Assembly: GCF_018967645.1 (NCBI RefSeq)
Contig: NZ_JAHLZF010000012.1
Location: 30,473-94,472, forward strand
Origin: Allobacillus halotolerans
GTDB lineage: Bacteria > Bacillota > Bacilli > Bacillales > Alkalibacillaceae
DNA length: 64,000 nucleotides
Direction: 5' to 3'
Shown here: one piece after another, positions 10,170 to 21,043 of the stretch
Position numbering within the stretch: position 1 is the first letter of the stretch
Layout of the letters: each line of letters begins with the position of its first letter
The notes under the pieces: generated by a model
The model's database searches: none
The model's input: the letters and a program-made list of their open reading frames with translations, nothing else
What the model was told of the DNA's origin: nothing
Translations under genes and position numbers: made by a program

Positions 10170-10568
10170 ATGGCAATGACAGATCCAATTGCAGATCTTT
10201 TGACTAGAATCCGTAATGCGAACGTGGCTCGCCATGATCAACTGGAAGTTCCTGCTTCCAACTTGAAAAAAGAGATTGTAGATATCTTGAAGCGAGAAGG
10301 TTTCATTCGTGATTTTGAATATATTGAAGACAGTAAACAAGGTGTATTGCGCCTATTCTTGAAATATGGCCAAGACAATGAGCGTGTAATCACTGGTATT
10401 AAGAAAATCAGTAAACCAGGACTTCGTGTTTATGTGAAAGCAGACGAACTGCCTCGCGTATTAAACGGACTTGGCATCGCTGTTGTTTCAACTTCAAAAG
10501 GTGTTTTGACAGATAAAGAAGCTCGTCAGCAAGCAGTCGGCGGCGAAGTATTAGCATACGTTTGGTAA
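10170..10568 (+). CDS. rpsH: 30S ribosomal protein S8
   Basis: S8 binds the central domain of 16S rRNA and in many bacteria represses the spc operon. The 132 residues contain [14 protein letters not shown], the [19 protein letters not shown] segment and the C-terminal [13 protein letters not shown] and GGEVLAYVW, which form the RNA-binding end. GGAAGGAGG precedes the ATG. Confidence 0.98.
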   Translation: MAMTDPIADLLTRIRNANVARHDQLEVPASNLKKEIVDILKREGFIRDFEYIEDSKQGVLRLFLKYGQDNERVITGIKKISKPGLRVYVKADELPRVLNGLGIAVVSTSKGVLTDKEARQQAVGGEVLAYVW

Positions 10569-10596
10569 TAGAAAGTGTAGTCAGGAGGTGGAATAT

Positions 10597-11133
10597 ATGT
10601 CACGTATCGGTTTTAAACCACTTGAATTGCCAGAAGGCGTTGAAGTTAAAGTGGATGGACTTACAGTTAATGTAAAAGGACCTAAAGGTGAATTGTCCCG
10701 TACGATTCATGAAGATATGATCATCAACATCGAAGACAATCAACTAGTTGTTGAGCGTCCAAGTGAAAGTAAGCTACACCGTTCCTTGCATGGTACGACT
10801 CGTACGATCGTTGCCAACATGGTAGAAGGTGTCACAAACGGCTTCCAAAAAGCACTTGAGATCAATGGTGTTGGTTACCGTGCACAAATGCAAGGTAATA
10901 AACTAATCGTTAACGCTGGATATTCTCATCCAGTTGAAGTAGACCCGATGGAAGGCATCGAAATTGAATGCCCTACAAACACAAAAATTGTTGTTAAAGG
11001 GATCAATAAAGAGAAAGTCGGCGCAACTGCAGCAAATATTCGCGCAATCAGAACACCTGAACCTTATAAAGGAAAAGGTATTCGTTATGAAGGCGAATAT
11101 GTACGCCAAAAAGAAGGTAAAACTGCGAAATAA
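10597..11133 (+). CDS. rplF: 50S ribosomal protein L6
   Basis: L6 lies near the factor-binding site at the base of the L7/L12 stalk. The 178-residue product begins [15 protein letters not shown] and ends in the conserved [19 protein letters not shown]. The ATG at 10597 follows AGGAGGTGG. An upstream in-frame ATG at 10588 sits too close to that site. Confidence 0.98.
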   Translation: MSRIGFKPLELPEGVEVKVDGLTVNVKGPKGELSRTIHEDMIINIEDNQLVVERPSESKLHRSLHGTTRTIVANMVEGVTNGFQKALEINGVGYRAQMQGNKLIVNAGYSHPVEVDPMEGIEIECPTNTKIVVKGINKEKVGATAANIRAIRTPEPYKGKGIRYEGEYVRQKEGKTAK

Positions 11134-11165
11134 CTTCCGTTAAGAGACAGAAAGGAGTGACTTAA

Positions 11166-11528
11166 ATGATTACGAAGCAGGATAAGAATGCAACTCGTAA
11201 AAAACGTCATTATCGTTTGCGCCGTGACCTTACCGGCACTGCCGAGCGTCCGCGTTTAAACGTATACCGTTCAAATAAACACATTTATGCTCAATTAATC
11301 GATGATACAGCAGGCAAAACCTTAGCAAGTGCCTCTACTGTCGACCCGGAATTGAAATTGGATGCAACAGGTAATGTTGAAGCAGCTCAAAAAGTTGGTG
11401 AACTTCTCGCGAAGCGTGCGACTGATGCGAATCTAAAATCTGTCGTATTTGACCGTGGAGGTTACCTTTATCACGGACGCGTAAAAGCTTTAGCGGATGC
11501 AGCTCGTGAAAATGGGTTGGAATTTTAA
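11166..11528 (+). CDS. rplR: 50S ribosomal protein L18
   Basis: L18 binds 5S rRNA and, with L5, brings it into the central protuberance. The 120 residues have the basic N-terminus [20 protein letters not shown], the [14 protein letters not shown] strand and the C-terminal [27 protein letters not shown] precedes the ATG. Confidence 0.98.
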   Translation: MITKQDKNATRKKRHYRLRRDLTGTAERPRLNVYRSNKHIYAQLIDDTAGKTLASASTVDPELKLDATGNVEAAQKVGELLAKRATDANLKSVVFDRGGYLYHGRVKALADAARENGLEF

Positions 11529-11555
11529 ACGTGATCGTAAAAGGAGGGAAATGAA

Positions 11556-12059
11556 TTGAGTAAACAAATCGACGCAAGCAAGCTTGACATTGAAGAACGT
11601 GTAGTAACAATCAACCGTGTAGCGAAAGTTGTGAAAGGTGGTCGTCGTTTCCGTTTCACAGCACTCGTTGTCGTGGGAGATAAAAATGGCCATGTTGGCT
11701 TCGGTACAGGTAAAGCACAAGAAGTACCTGATGCGATTAAAAAAGCGATTGAGGATGGCAAAAAGAACTTGGTACGTGTACCAATCGTCGGCACAACGAT
11801 TCCTCACCAAATTCATGGTCAGCTAGGCGCTGGAAACGTCCTTTTGAAACCAGCTACTGAAGGTACAGGGGTTATTGCTGGTGGACCTGTTCGTGCTGTA
11901 TTGGAACTTGCTGGTGTAGGAGATATCCTTTCTAAATCATTAGGTTCAAATACACCTATTAACATGGTTCGTGCAACAATCCAAGGATTGAGTGAACTAA
12001 AAACGGCCGAACAAGTAAGTAAATTACGTGGTAAGTCAGCCGAAGAACTGAAAGGATAA
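11556..12059 (+). CDS. rpsE: 30S ribosomal protein S5
   Basis: S5 lies at the mRNA entry and controls decoding accuracy; spectinomycin resistance maps to its N-terminal loop. The 167 residues contain [20 protein letters not shown], the [12 protein letters not shown] segment and the S5 C-terminal domain ([15 protein letters not shown]). The start is TTG at 11556, 7 bases after AAGGAGGG; the nearby ATG at 11551 is out of frame and stops at once. Confidence 0.98.
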   Translation: MSKQIDASKLDIEERVVTINRVAKVVKGGRRFRFTALVVVGDKNGHVGFGTGKAQEVPDAIKKAIEDGKKNLVRVPIVGTTIPHQIHGQLGAGNVLLKPATEGTGVIAGGPVRAVLELAGVGDILSKSLGSNTPINMVRATIQGLSELKTAEQVSKLRGKSAEELKG

Positions 12060-12071
12060 GGAGGGATTTAC

Positions 12072-12254
12072 ATGGCTAAACAATTAGAAATTACCCTCAC
12101 ACGGAGTGTCATTGGAAGCAAACAAGACCAACGTAGAACAGTTGAAGCACTTGGGCTGAAAAAAAGACAACAAACTGTCGTTCGTGAGGATACACCAGTT
12201 GTTCGCGGAATGATCAATAAAGTATCCCATCTTGTTCAAGTGAACGAAAAATAA
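12072..12254 (+). CDS. rpmD: 50S ribosomal protein L30
   Basis: L30 is a small 50S surface protein. The 60 residues have the family pattern [23 protein letters not shown] and [11 protein letters not shown]. Only 12 bases separate it from rpsE; AAGGAGGG overlaps the rpsE stop, so the two are probably translated together. Confidence 0.98.
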   Translation: MAKQLEITLTRSVIGSKQDQRRTVEALGLKKRQQTVVREDTPVVRGMINKVSHLVQVNEK

Positions 12255-12283
12255 CAAGAGTTTTTCAAAGAGGAGGTGCTCGA

Positions 12284-12724
12284 ATGAAACTTCATGAATT
12301 AAAAAGTACTGAAGGTTCCCGTAAGAAAAGAAACCGTGTAGGTCGTGGAATGGCTACAGGAAACGGTAAAACTTCAGGCCGTGGACATAAGGGACAGAAT
12401 GCACGTTCCGGAGGCGGCACACGTCCTGGATTCGAAGGCGGGCAATTACCGTTGTTTCAACGCCTTCCAAAGCGTGGATTCACAAATATTCACCGCAAAG
12501 AGTATGTCATTGTTAATTTAGAAACATTAAATAGATTTGATGAAGGTGTGGAGGTAACTCCAGAACTTCTACTTGAAGAAGGTATTGTCAGTAAGTTGAA
12601 AGCAGGCGTGAAAGTTCTAGGCAACGGTAGCTTAGATAAAAAATTGACTGTTAAAGCGCATAAATTCTCTGCTTCGGCGAAAGAGGCAATCGAAGCTGCA
12701 GGCGGTCAAACTGAGGTGATCTAA
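12284..12724 (+). CDS. rplO: 50S ribosomal protein L15
   Basis: L15 binds late in 50S assembly. The 146 residues have the Gly/Arg-rich N-terminal tail ([20 protein letters not shown] and [10 protein letters not shown]) and the [17 protein letters not shown] segment. AGAGGAGGTG precedes the ATG, and the stop codon overlaps the secY start by one base (TAATG). Confidence 0.98.
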   Translation: MKLHELKSTEGSRKKRNRVGRGMATGNGKTSGRGHKGQNARSGGGTRPGFEGGQLPLFQRLPKRGFTNIHRKEYVIVNLETLNRFDEGVEVTPELLLEEGIVSKLKAGVKVLGNGSLDKKLTVKAHKFSASAKEAIEAAGGQTEVI

Positions 12725-14016
12725 TGTTCAGCACATTTATCAATATGTTTCGCGTAGCTGACATTCGCAGTAAAATTCTCTTCACCTTAGGTGTGCTCAT
12801 TATTTTCCGTTTAGGAACTTTCATTCCTGTTCCTTTTACGGATAAAAATGCGTTGACGATGATGGATGAGGTAAACTCATTTGGGTTTATCGATACATTT
12901 GGTGGAGGAGCGTTGAGTCAGTTTTCAATCTTCGCAATGGGTGTGTTTCCTTACATTACAGCGATGATTATTATGCAATTGCTCCAAATGGACGTTGTAC
13001 CGAAATTTACGGAATGGCGAAAACAGGGAGAGCAAGGCAGAAAGAAGTTGACTCAAGTTACGCGTTACGGAACAGTTGGTTTAGCTTTCCTTCAAGGAAT
13101 TGGTATGTCTGTCGGTTTCAATGCGATGACAAACGGATCATTGATCCAGAATCCAAGCATCATGACTTACTTTGTCATAGCAATCGTATTGACTGGCGGT
13201 ACGACTTTCTTGATGTGGTTAGGAGAGCAGATCACTGAATATGGGGTAGGGAACGGGATTTCCATCCTCATCTTTGCTGGTATCATTGCCGGATTCCCGA
13301 ATGCAATTAACCAGCTCTTTGAACAGTATATTTCAGGTGCAGGCGACCAGTTATTTATTAATATTGCAATCTTGGCAATTATATTACTCGTCGTCGTTGC
13401 GATTATTGTTGGTGTCATATTCATCCAACAAGCGTTGCGTAAAATACCAATACAGTATGCGAAGCGCACGGTTAATCGTTCACCTGTTGGAGGACACTCC
13501 GCACATTTGCCATTAAAAGTAAATGCGGCAGGCGTCATTCCAATTATCTTTGCAATTTCATTTGTCATTGCACCTCAGACCGTAGCAGGATTTTTTGAAG
13601 GAAATGAATTTGCCTCAACGGTTCAATATATATTTGATTACACTCAACCAATTGGTATGGTTATATACGTCGGTTTGATCATTGCCTTTACGTATTTCTA
13701 CACATTTGTTCAAGTTAACCCTGAGCAAATGGCAGAAAACTTACAAAAGCAAGGTGGTTATGTACCTGGCATTCGACCTGGTAAAAACACCGAAACATAT
13801 TTGACTCGAGTCATTTATCGTTTAACTTTTGTCGGAGCACTGTTCTTAGCAGTCGTTTCTATCTTCCCGATCATTCTAGGCAGTGTTGCAAACCTTCCAG
13901 CAGCCGTCCAAATTGGCGGAACAAGCTTACTCATCGTCGTCGGTGTCGCACTGAATACGATGAAACAGCTGGAGAGCCAGTTGGTAAAACGACACTACCG
14001 AGGCTTTATAAAATAA
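12724..14016 (+). CDS. secY: Protein translocase subunit SecY
   Basis: SecY forms the protein-conducting channel in the membrane with SecE and SecG. The 430-residue product shows ten hydrophobic segments, the plug region after TM1 (FGGGALSQFSIFAMGVFPYI) and the cytosolic loops with KYAKR-like basic residues that contact SecA and the ribosome. The start overlaps the rplO stop. It lies between rplO and adk, as in other Bacilli. Confidence 0.98.
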   Translation: MFSTFINMFRVADIRSKILFTLGVLIIFRLGTFIPVPFTDKNALTMMDEVNSFGFIDTFGGGALSQFSIFAMGVFPYITAMIIMQLLQMDVVPKFTEWRKQGEQGRKKLTQVTRYGTVGLAFLQGIGMSVGFNAMTNGSLIQNPSIMTYFVIAIVLTGGTTFLMWLGEQITEYGVGNGISILIFAGIIAGFPNAINQLFEQYISGAGDQLFINIAILAIILLVVVAIIVGVIFIQQALRKIPIQYAKRTVNRSPVGGHSAHLPLKVNAAGVIPIIFAISFVIAPQTVAGFFEGNEFASTVQYIFDYTQPIGMVIYVGLIIAFTYFYTFVQVNPEQMAENLQKQGGYVPGIRPGKNTETYLTRVIYRLTFVGALFLAVVSIFPIILGSVANLPAAVQIGGTSLLIVVGVALNTMKQLESQLVKRHYRGFIK

Positions 14017-14700
<684 letters not shown>

Positions 14701-15447
14701 ATGATTATTTTAAAGACACCACGTGAAATTGAATTGTTGCGTCAAGCTGGAAAAATTGTTGGATTAACACACCAAGAGCTGAAGAAACATATTAAGCCAG
14801 GTGTGACAACAAAAAAACTAGATGACATTGCTGAAAAGTATATACGCAGTATGGATGCACTACCATCTTTTAAAGGATATAATGGCTTTAAAGGGAGTGT
14901 CTGTGTTTCAGTCAATGAAGAACTTGTACATGGTATTCCAAGCGACCGTGAGTTGAAAAATGGTGACATTGTCACATTGGACATCGGCGCAGATTATAAA
15001 GGATATCATGGCGATTCGGCTTGGACATATGCTGTCGGAGAAATTGACGAAGAAACGCAAAAGCTCCTCGAGGTCACTGAAGCATCTTTGTTTGAAGGAT
15101 TAAGCGTAATTGCTCCCGGAAAACGTCTGACCGATATTTCACATGCCATTCAATCCTATGTCGAACCGTACGGCTACACCATAGTACGGGAATATGGAGG
15201 CCATGGGGTCGGCCAAGACCTTCATGAAGACCCACACATCTCGAATTTTGGCCCACCAAACAAAGGACCGCGTTTGAGAAAGGGTATGGTGCTGGCCATC
15301 GAACCAATGGTTAACCTCGGTGAACGATATGTTCGCACGCTGGAAGATGGTTGGACAGTCGTTACGGAAGATTCTAAGAACTGCGCACATTTTGAGCATA
15401 CGATCGCAGTGACAGAGGATGGCTATGAAATTTTAACAAAAGCTTAG
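14701..15447 (+). CDS. map: Methionine aminopeptidase, type I
   Basis: Removes the initiator methionine from nascent proteins. The 248 residues have the pita-bread fold signature with metal ligands in [15 protein letters not shown] (two Asp), the GHGVG histidine, and glutamates in AIEPM and the C-terminal FEHTIAV segment. It starts at the base after the adk stop, without a strong separate ribosome binding site, suggesting coupled translation. Confidence 0.97.
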   Translation: MIILKTPREIELLRQAGKIVGLTHQELKKHIKPGVTTKKLDDIAEKYIRSMDALPSFKGYNGFKGSVCVSVNEELVHGIPSDRELKNGDIVTLDIGADYKGYHGDSAWTYAVGEIDEETQKLLEVTEASLFEGLSVIAPGKRLTDISHAIQSYVEPYGYTIVREYGGHGVGQDLHEDPHISNFGPPNKGPRLRKGMVLAIEPMVNLGERYVRTLEDGWTVVTEDSKNCAHFEHTIAVTEDGYEILTKA

Positions 15448-15468
15448 ATCAAGTGAAGGTGATTGTGA

Positions 15469-15784
15469 TTGAACGATGGAGAATCGGGAAGTCCTAAAAT
15501 AGGCCAGTTGGTTCAGATCAAACGAGGTCGTGAACTAAGTCAGTATGCGATTATCATTGATATATTGGATGAGAAATTCGTATTATTGGCCGATGGCGAG
15601 AAAAGGAAATTCGACCGACCGAAAAAGAAAAATCTTCACCATGTGGAGCTGATTGATTATGTCTCTCCAGAGGTCGAAAAGAGCTTGAAAGAGACCAACC
15701 GGGTGACAAACGGAAAGCTCCGTTTCGCAATATCGAAATTTGTTAATGAACTATTGGCAGATTGGAAGAAGGGAGATTCTCTCA

Positions 15785-15792
<8 letters not shown>
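15469..15792 (+). CDS. KOW-domain RNA-binding protein (YbzG-like)
   Basis: The 107-residue product has an N-terminal KOW-like segment ([19 protein letters not shown]) and resembles the L14e/L27e-type KOW proteins found between map and infA in Bacillus (YbzG there). The exact function is unknown; RNA binding in ribosome assembly or translation is inferred from the domain and location. The start is TTG at 15469 with AAGGTGAT upstream. It overlaps infA by 8 bases. The C-terminal half is charged and carries no motif I recognise. Confidence 0.85.
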
Positions 15793-16149
<357 letters not shown>

Positions 16150-16173
16150 TCGAAAAGGAGGTGCCATCCACTA

Positions 16174-16539
16174 ATGGCTCGTATTGCAGGAGTTGACGTT
16201 CCACGTGATAAACGTGTTGTTATCGCGCTGACGTATGTATATGGTGTAGGGAAATCTACCGCACAAGAAGTGTTGAATAAAGTTGGTGTTTCTGAGGATA
16301 CACGTGTACGTGACCTTACAGAAGACGAACTAGCTAGTATCCGTAAAGGTATTGAAGACTATACAGTTGAAGGGGATCTTCGTCGTGAAACATCCCTTAA
16401 CATTAAGCGATTGATCGAGATCGGTTCATACCGTGGAATTCGCCATCGTAGAGGGTTGCCTGTTCATGGTCAAAAGACAAAGAACAATGCTCGTACTCGA
16501 AAAGGCCCACGTCGTACAATCGCTAACAAGAAAAAATAA
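16174..16539 (+). CDS. rpsM: 30S ribosomal protein S13
   Basis: S13 lies in the 30S head and bridges to L5 and the P-site tRNA. The 121 residues contain [20 protein letters not shown], the helix-two-turn-helix of the N-terminal domain, and the C-terminal [29 protein letters not shown] precedes the ATG. Confidence 0.98.
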   Translation: MARIAGVDVPRDKRVVIALTYVYGVGKSTAQEVLNKVGVSEDTRVRDLTEDELASIRKGIEDYTVEGDLRRETSLNIKRLIEIGSYRGIRHRRGLPVHGQKTKNNARTRKGPRRTIANKKK

Positions 16540-16564
16540 GTAATCGAAGGAGGTTTGAAGCATT

Positions 16565-16960
<396 letters not shown>

Positions 16961-16976
16961 TTTATTCGTATATATT

Positions 16977-17005
16977 TTGTCAGCCCGTCTATAATGGGTT
17001 ATGAT
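16977..17005 (+). promoter_or_regulatory. Internal promoter before rpoA
   Basis: TTGTCA (16977-16982) and TATGAT (17000-17005) with a 17-base spacer sit in the 165-base rpsK-rpoA gap, the largest gap in the cluster. This would allow extra transcription of rpoA and rplQ. A short G/C-rich inverted segment (CAGCCCG) is nearby but I see no clear terminator. Confidence 0.55.
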
Positions 17006-17125
17006 AGCTTAAATAAGCAGGCACGGATTATCAGGCTGTTTTTATGAAACAATACCTGATCATGAAAAAGAATGTGGGGAACTCCGCATAAGTGTTTCGA
17101 CGTTTTGAAGGAGGGTTTTGGGTAA

Positions 17126-18070
17126 ATGATCGAAATTGAAAAACCGCAAGTTGAAACGATTGAAATTAGTGATGATGCTACATTCGGAAAGTTCGTCATT
17201 GAACCGTTAGAACGTGGTTATGGAACGACAGTTGGGAACTCCCTTCGTCGTATTCTATTATCCTCATTACCTGGCGCTGCAGTGACGTCTGTCCAAATTG
17301 AAAACGTCCTTCATGAATTTTCAACTATTGAAAACGTCTATGAAGACGTGACGACAATTCTTTTAAACCTAAAAGAATTATCGTTAAAAATTTACTCTGA
17401 AGAAGAGAAAACATTGGAAATTGATGTTCAAGGCGAGGGTGAAGTCTTCGCTCGTGATATTCAACATGATAGTGACGTAGAAATACTGAACCCAGACCTT
17501 AAAATTGCAACAATCACAGGAAACGGAAGTCTATCCATGAAAATCTTTGCTGAGCAAGGTCGTGGCTACCGTAAAGCAGATGCGAATAAACGCGATGATC
17601 AGCCGATTGGCGTTATTCCAGTAGATTCAATCTTTACTCCAGTTAAGAGTGTAACCTATCAAGTTGAAAACACTCGAGTTGGTCAAGTAGCAAACTACGA
17701 TAAGCTAACACTGGATGTAAGAACTGATGGAAGCATTCGACCAGAGGAAGCAATTTCCTTGGGAGCTAAAGTCTTTACAGAGCATTTGAATGTGTTTGTG
17801 AATATGACTGATGAAGCTCAACAAGCAGAAATCATGGTAGAAAAAGAAGAAGACCAAAAAGAAAAAGTGTTAGAAATGACCATTGAAGAGTTAGATCTCT
17901 CTGTGCGTTCTTACAACTGTCTAAAACGCGCTGGAATCAACACGGTTCAGGAACTGACACAAAAATCCGAAGAAGATATGATGAAAGTCCGTAACTTGGG
18001 AAGAAAATCATTGGATGAAGTGAAATACAAATTGAATGATTTAAACCTAGGCCTACGTAACGACGATTAA
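17126..18070 (+). CDS. rpoA: DNA-directed RNA polymerase subunit alpha
   Basis: The alpha dimer nucleates RNA polymerase assembly and its C-terminal domain contacts UP elements and activators. The 314 residues show the N-terminal domain ([20 protein letters not shown], the assembly motif), a charged linker near residue 235 ([10 protein letters not shown]) and the C-terminal domain with helix-hairpin-helix residues ([29 protein letters not shown]). GAAGGAGGG precedes the ATG. Confidence 0.98.
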   Translation: MIEIEKPQVETIEISDDATFGKFVIEPLERGYGTTVGNSLRRILLSSLPGAAVTSVQIENVLHEFSTIENVYEDVTTILLNLKELSLKIYSEEEKTLEIDVQGEGEVFARDIQHDSDVEILNPDLKIATITGNGSLSMKIFAEQGRGYRKADANKRDDQPIGVIPVDSIFTPVKSVTYQVENTRVGQVANYDKLTLDVRTDGSIRPEEAISLGAKVFTEHLNVFVNMTDEAQQAEIMVEKEEDQKEKVLEMTIEELDLSVRSYNCLKRAGINTVQELTQKSEEDMMKVRNLGRKSLDEVKYKLNDLNLGLRNDD

Positions 18071-18112
18071 TCAAGACAGCGATAAATCTTTCTGGTAAAG
18101 GAGGTTTTGAGA

Positions 18113-18478
18113 ATGGCGAAAGCAAAATTAGGCCGTCCAACAGATCAACGTCAAGCAATGCTACGTAATCTTGCAACTGATCTGATTGTACATGAACGCA
18201 TTGAAACAACAGAAGCAAAAGCGAAAGCATTACGCTCTGTTGTCGAAAAACTAATCACACTCGGTAAACGCGGTGACCTACATGCTCGTCGACAAGCAGC
18301 TTCAGTCATCCGCAATGCAAAAGCGGACGAAGAAGAGTCACAATCCGCTTTACAAAAATTGTTTTCAGATGTCGCACCTCGTTATGAAGACCGCCAAGGC
18401 GGTTACACACGTATCCTAAAACTAGGTGAGCGTAAAGGTGACGGTGCAAAAACGGTGATTATTGAATTAGTTGACTAA
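18113..18478 (+). CDS. rplQ: 50S ribosomal protein L17
   Basis: L17 is a 50S protein near the tunnel exit. The 121-residue product begins [20 protein letters not shown] and has a helical core with [20 protein letters not shown]. The ATG at 18113 follows AAAGGAGG; the in-frame ATG at 18107 sits too near the site. Last gene of the cluster, followed by a terminator. Confidence 0.97.
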   Translation: MAKAKLGRPTDQRQAMLRNLATDLIVHERIETTEAKAKALRSVVEKLITLGKRGDLHARRQAASVIRNAKADEEESQSALQKLFSDVAPRYEDRQGGYTRILKLGERKGDGAKTVIIELVD

Positions 18479-18493
18479 TTGAATGATTAAGGG

Positions 18494-18539
18494 AAAAAGG
18501 GTGGTCAGTTGCCAGAAACATTGGACTGAGCCCTTTTTT
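18494..18539 (+). terminator. Terminator of the ribosomal cluster
   Basis: AAAAAGGG (18494-18501) pairs with CCCTTTTTT (18531-18539) and TCAGT with ACTGA inside, with a small bulge. It follows the rplQ stop by 15 bases. Confidence 0.8.
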
Positions 18540-18589
18540 ATTTTGTGCAAAAATGGATCTAAAATATTTGTTTGGGTAAATACACAACT

Positions 18590-18760
18590 TAGCGTAGGTA
18601 TCGATGATGATCACTGGTGTCAGGCGATTCGCTTACGGCGGGTGCTTGTACTCACAGGTCATGTGCGGTTCCCTTATTTCTTGATCCGCAGGCGTCGCCG
18701 CCGATGCTCCTCGCCAGCTTTACGTTTGAACAAGCGGAATCTTATCCGCGAATAGAACAC
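18590..18760. other. GC-rich non-coding remnant, probable decayed dispersed repeat
   Basis: The stretch is clearly GC-richer than its surroundings (for example GTGTCAGGCGATTCGCTTAC at 18619-18638 and GGCGTCGCCGCC further on). The start resembles, from memory, a GC-rich palindromic repeat common in Bacillaceae intergenic DNA. A reading frame of about 90 codons runs through it but has no ribosome binding site and an odd composition, so I do not call a gene. Confidence 0.35.
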
Positions 18761-18780
18761 TAAAATGGTGTACCATGTTT

Positions 18781-19100
18781 GATTAGGAGCACACTATTCG
18801 GGGGTAGCACAACTAAATTTAACTCTATCTTCGAATAGGAGCGCTTTAATCGGGGTTAGCACGACTAAATTTAGCTCTACCTTTGATTAGAAGCGCTCTA
18901 TTCGGGGTTAGCACGACTAAATATAACTCTATCTTCGATTAGAAGCGCTCTATTCGGGGTTAGCACGACTAAATTCTACTCTACCTTTGATTAGAAGCGC
19001 TCTATTCGGGGGTAGTACGACTAAATTTAGCTCTACCTTTGATTAGAAGCGCTCTATTCGGGGGTAGTACGACTAAATTTAACTCTATCTTCGAATACCA
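18781..19100. repeat. Second tandem array of 52-bp repeats, about six copies
   Basis: GATTAG/GAATAG landmarks occur at 18781, 18833, 18885, 18937, 18989, 19041 and 19093, always exactly 52 bases apart. Each unit has an imperfect palindrome around AGCGCT (TAGAAGCGCTCTA) and a GTTAGCACGACTAAATT segment. When aligned without gaps to the first array (3002-3231), the cores share TAG-AG-G-TCTAT-C, so both belong to one architecture. No ORF crosses the array convincingly. The 270 bases between it and ecfA1 hold only a short inverted repeat (ATACCAC/GTGGTAT, 19095-19121) and a TTGACA without a good -10. Confidence 0.92.
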
Positions 19101-19373
19101 CATTACAAACAAAGTGGTATCTCCATCTTAATTGTGATCAATCTGCTGTATTGAATTCCGACTTTTACTGAAAAATGGTTTTGTAATTGGTTTGACAACG
19201 CTAAACGTTTATAAGAAGTACTCTCTAAAGAGCACTCCAACATGTGACTAAAACCGTATTAGTCATGAAATAACTCCTCATACGAAGCTAGAACCAGATC
19301 TATTACCAAATCGACTTGTCGGTATGATAAACTAACATTAGTGAAAGAGTACGGTGCCAAGGGAGCAACAGTG

Positions 19374-20201
19374 ATGATTGTATTTAACAAAGTGAGCTAT
19401 TCATATGACAAAAATAGTGGAAATGCAGTAGATGAATTAAGTATGTCGATTGAACAAAATGAATGGATTGCTTTGATCGGTCATAATGGTTCTGGTAAAT
19501 CTACACTGGCAAAACTGATGAATGGCTTACTTCTTCCTACAAGCGGAACGATTTCAGTGGACGGGCTATCGTTGTCAGAAGATACCTATTGGGAAATCCG
19601 CAAGAAGGTCGGCATGGTTTTTCAGAATCCAGAGAACCAATTTGTTGGGACAACTGTCATGGATGATGTCGCGTTTGGTTTAGAAAACTTAGGTGTCACT
19701 CGAGAAGAAATGGTGAAACGAGTTTCTGCCGCATTAAAAGAAGTTGATATGTATTCATTTAAAGACCAAGCACCAAATCGTTTATCTGGCGGGCAGAAGC
19801 AACGCGTCGCAATCGCTGGCATTCTAGCGATTATGCCAGAAGTGATCATTTTTGATGAGGCATCGACAATGTTGGATCCGAATGGAAAGCAAGAATTATT
19901 GGAAACGATTAAAGGTCTTCGAAAAACAAAAAAGATGACGATTGTCTATATTACACATGACTTGAGTGAAGCAGCCTACGCGGACCGAATCATTGTAATG
20001 AACGAAGGAAGACAGTGGATGAGTGGTAAACCGAGAGAAGTTTTCCAATACCAAAATGAGCTGTCCGAGATTGGATTGGAAATACCACTTATATCAAGTA
20101 TATATGCAGGAATGAACGAGCATGGAGTTAAACTGGAGAAAGAACCATTACATATGAAAGAATTGGTGGATCAACTATGGAAATTGTCTTCGAAAATGTA
20201 G
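19374..20201 (+). CDS. ecfA1: ECF transporter ATPase EcfA1
   Basis: One of two ATPases of the energy-coupling factor module that powers uptake of vitamins and metals by several exchangeable S components. The 275 residues contain Walker A GHNGSGKST, the Q loop VFQNPENQFVG, the signature LSGGQKQR, Walker B VIIFDEASTMLDP and the switch histidine in YITHDLSEA. I chose the ATG at 19374, 8 bases after GGGAG; upstream codons add an atypical extension. It overlaps ecfA2 by 25 bases. Confidence 0.96.
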   Translation: MIVFNKVSYSYDKNSGNAVDELSMSIEQNEWIALIGHNGSGKSTLAKLMNGLLLPTSGTISVDGLSLSEDTYWEIRKKVGMVFQNPENQFVGTTVMDDVAFGLENLGVTREEMVKRVSAALKEVDMYSFKDQAPNRLSGGQKQRVAIAGILAIMPEVIIFDEASTMLDPNGKQELLETIKGLRKTKKMTIVYITHDLSEAAYADRIIVMNEGRQWMSGKPREVFQYQNELSEIGLEIPLISSIYAGMNEHGVKLEKEPLHMKELVDQLWKLSSKM

Positions 20202-21043
20202 ATTTTATTTATCAACCGAATAGTCCATTTTCTCACCAAGCATTAAAAGATATCAGTCTGACGATAAAAGATGGAGATTATGCTGCTTTTATCGGGCATA
20301 CAGGGTCAGGAAAATCAACATTGCTACAACACTTAAATGGCATTCTACGCCCAACTTCGGGGACAGTTCGTATTGGCGATTTCGAGCTGACGACGAAGAA
20401 GAACAATGAGATTAAATCACTACGTCGAAAAGTTGGTGTAGTCTTTCAATACCCAGAGCACCAGTTATTCGAGGAAACAGTTGAGAAAGATATTCTGTTT
20501 GGCCCTAAAAACTTTGGTATGGATGTTGAGGAAGCAAAGCATAATCTGCCAACTATTTTAGAAGAAGTCGGGTTACCGACAGACGTTCTCCAGCGCTCGC
20601 CGTTTGAATTAAGTGGTGGTCAAATGCGGCGGGTAGCCATCGCAGGAGTGCTCATTACGGAACCAAACGTATTGATTTTGGATGAACCGACGGCCGGTCT
20701 CGATCCAAGAGGTAGAAAGCAAATCATGAGTTTAATCGACTCGCTACATAAGAAAAAAAGAATGACAATCATTCTAGTGACCCATCACATGGAAGATGTT
20801 CTCCGTCACGCGAACCAGGCGTTTGTGTTAAACAAAGGAGAACTAGTGATGCAAGGAGAACCAGTAGAAGTATTCCAAGAAGAAGAACGTCTCCGAAAAA
20901 TTGGACTTGGCATACCCGAAGAATTACAGCTAATTAATCAATTAAAGCAAACATTAGGTTTACCAATAACCTATCTTCATCAAAGTCCTAGCGAATTAGG
21001 AAAAGATATAGCAAAAGCTTTACACGCAGGAGGCAACCGATGA
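20177..21043 (+). CDS. ecfA2: ECF transporter ATPase EcfA2
   Basis: Second ATPase of the ECF module, pairing with EcfA1 as a heterodimer. The 288 residues show Walker A GHTGSGKST, the Q loop VFQYPEHQLFEET, signature LSGGQMRRVAIAGVL, Walker B LILDEPTAGLDP and the switch His in LVTHHMEDV. It overlaps ecfA1 by 25 bases and ecfT by 4 (ATGA), so the three are translationally coupled. Confidence 0.97.
   Translation: MEIVFENVDFIYQPNSPFSHQALKDISLTIKDGDYAAFIGHTGSGKSTLLQHLNGILRPTSGTVRIGDFELTTKKNNEIKSLRRKVGVVFQYPEHQLFEETVEKDILFGPKNFGMDVEEAKHNLPTILEEVGLPTDVLQRSPFELSGGQMRRVAIAGVLITEPNVLILDEPTAGLDPRGRKQIMSLIDSLHKKKRMTIILVTHHMEDVLRHANQAFVLNKGELVMQGEPVEVFQEEERLRKIGLGIPEELQLINQLKQTLGLPITYLHQSPSELGKDIAKALHAGGNR

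Noticed and set aside
18483..18755. Frame of about 90 codons after rplQ
   Set aside because: It starts inside the terminator region, has no ribosome binding site and yields an Arg/Cys/Trp-rich sequence typical of GC-rich non-coding DNA.
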